Source: an uncultured Clostridia bacterium (lineage in GTDB: Bacteria > Bacillota > Clostridia > Christensenellales > Aristaeellaceae). From it: DNA of 16,319 nt. The notes under the pieces are model-generated. The model was not told the origin of the DNA. It searched no databases and saw only the letters and a list, made by a program, of their open reading frames with translations. Below are positions 16,203 through 16,319 of the stretch, in pieces; the stretch's first letter is position 1; every line of letters begins with the position of its first letter. The stretch spans positions 1 to 16,319 of the forward strand of contig CAKUKM010000044.1 in assembly GCA_934663595.1 (NCBI GenBank), given 5' to 3'. The position numbers and the translations under genes were made by a program.

Positions 16203-16319
16203 GTGTACCGAATCGCCGTATTGGCCGAGCGGGACGAGGAACGAAACGCCTATGTGGATCAGATCGCCCAATTCTGCCATGCGAAGGGGCTGTTTCCGCA
16301 GATTGAGAGCCATTCCAGT
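16203..16319 (+). CDS. N-terminal fragment of a probable receiver-domain protein (cut by window end)
   Basis: Thirty-nine codons are visible, starting with GTG behind GGGGG at 6-nt spacing and a promoter at 16132-16159. The start MYRIAVLAERDEERNAYVDQ has the first beta-strand and helix pattern of response-regulator receivers such as the LytTR class. The acidic pair normally found at positions 8-9 reads Ala-Glu, so the phosphorylation pocket may be altered. It is divergent from the LytTR/kinase operon and could be its target or a second regulator. The call rests on a short N-terminus only. Confidence 0.5.
   Translation, partial: MYRIAVLAERDEERNAYVDQIAQFCHAKGLFPQIESHSS

Overview
The window looks like chromosomal DNA from a GC-rich member of the Firmicutes, most likely a Clostridia-type anaerobe. 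The signs are strong GGAGG ribosome sites, consensus sigma-A promoters (TTGACA-N17-TAATAT), a GHKL kinase with a LytTR regulator, a DUF2318 protein, and ArgR-like boxes at an arginine operon. The genus cannot be told from sequence alone. Every complete gene lies on the minus strand. Only a truncated gene at the right edge reads plus.

Layout, left to right: (1) 186-1983, a two-gene metal or redox unit. It holds a DUF2318 membrane protein and a three-domain membrane protein (HMA, TauE/SafE-like channel, cupredoxin-like tail), with a near-perfect promoter at 2084-2112. (2) 2155-2480, a gene-free stretch packed with hairpins, bounded by two near-identical copies of a terminator stem. (3) 2480-13781, a long arginine cluster transcribed right to left in the order argG, argH, amino-acid ABC substrate-binding protein, permease, ATPase, argF, carA, and a carB fused in frame to a dapF-like domain. 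A strong promoter with two ARG-box-like sites precedes argG. A 172-bp MITE-like element sits between the binding-protein and permease genes. (4) 13947-16035, a LytTR response regulator and GHKL histidine kinase operon (AgrA/AgrC type) with its own promoter and a clear intrinsic terminator. (5) 16036-16319, a divergent intergenic region with an exact 10-bp direct repeat at 20-bp spacing next to a promoter, then the first 39 codons of a probable second receiver-type protein.

The arginine genes work together. CarA/CarB make carbamoyl phosphate, ArgF joins it to ornithine to give citrulline, and ArgG/ArgH convert citrulline to arginine. The embedded ABC importer probably brings in arginine or another polar amino acid. 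The ornithine-forming genes are not in the window.

The most notable observation is the 1339-residue CarB-DapF fusion. Its epimerase half has Ala where the first catalytic Cys is expected (MAGNC rather than MCGNG) and keeps the second (ACGTG). It would physically join a carbamoyl-phosphate enzyme to a lysine/peptidoglycan-pathway fold inside an arginine operon.
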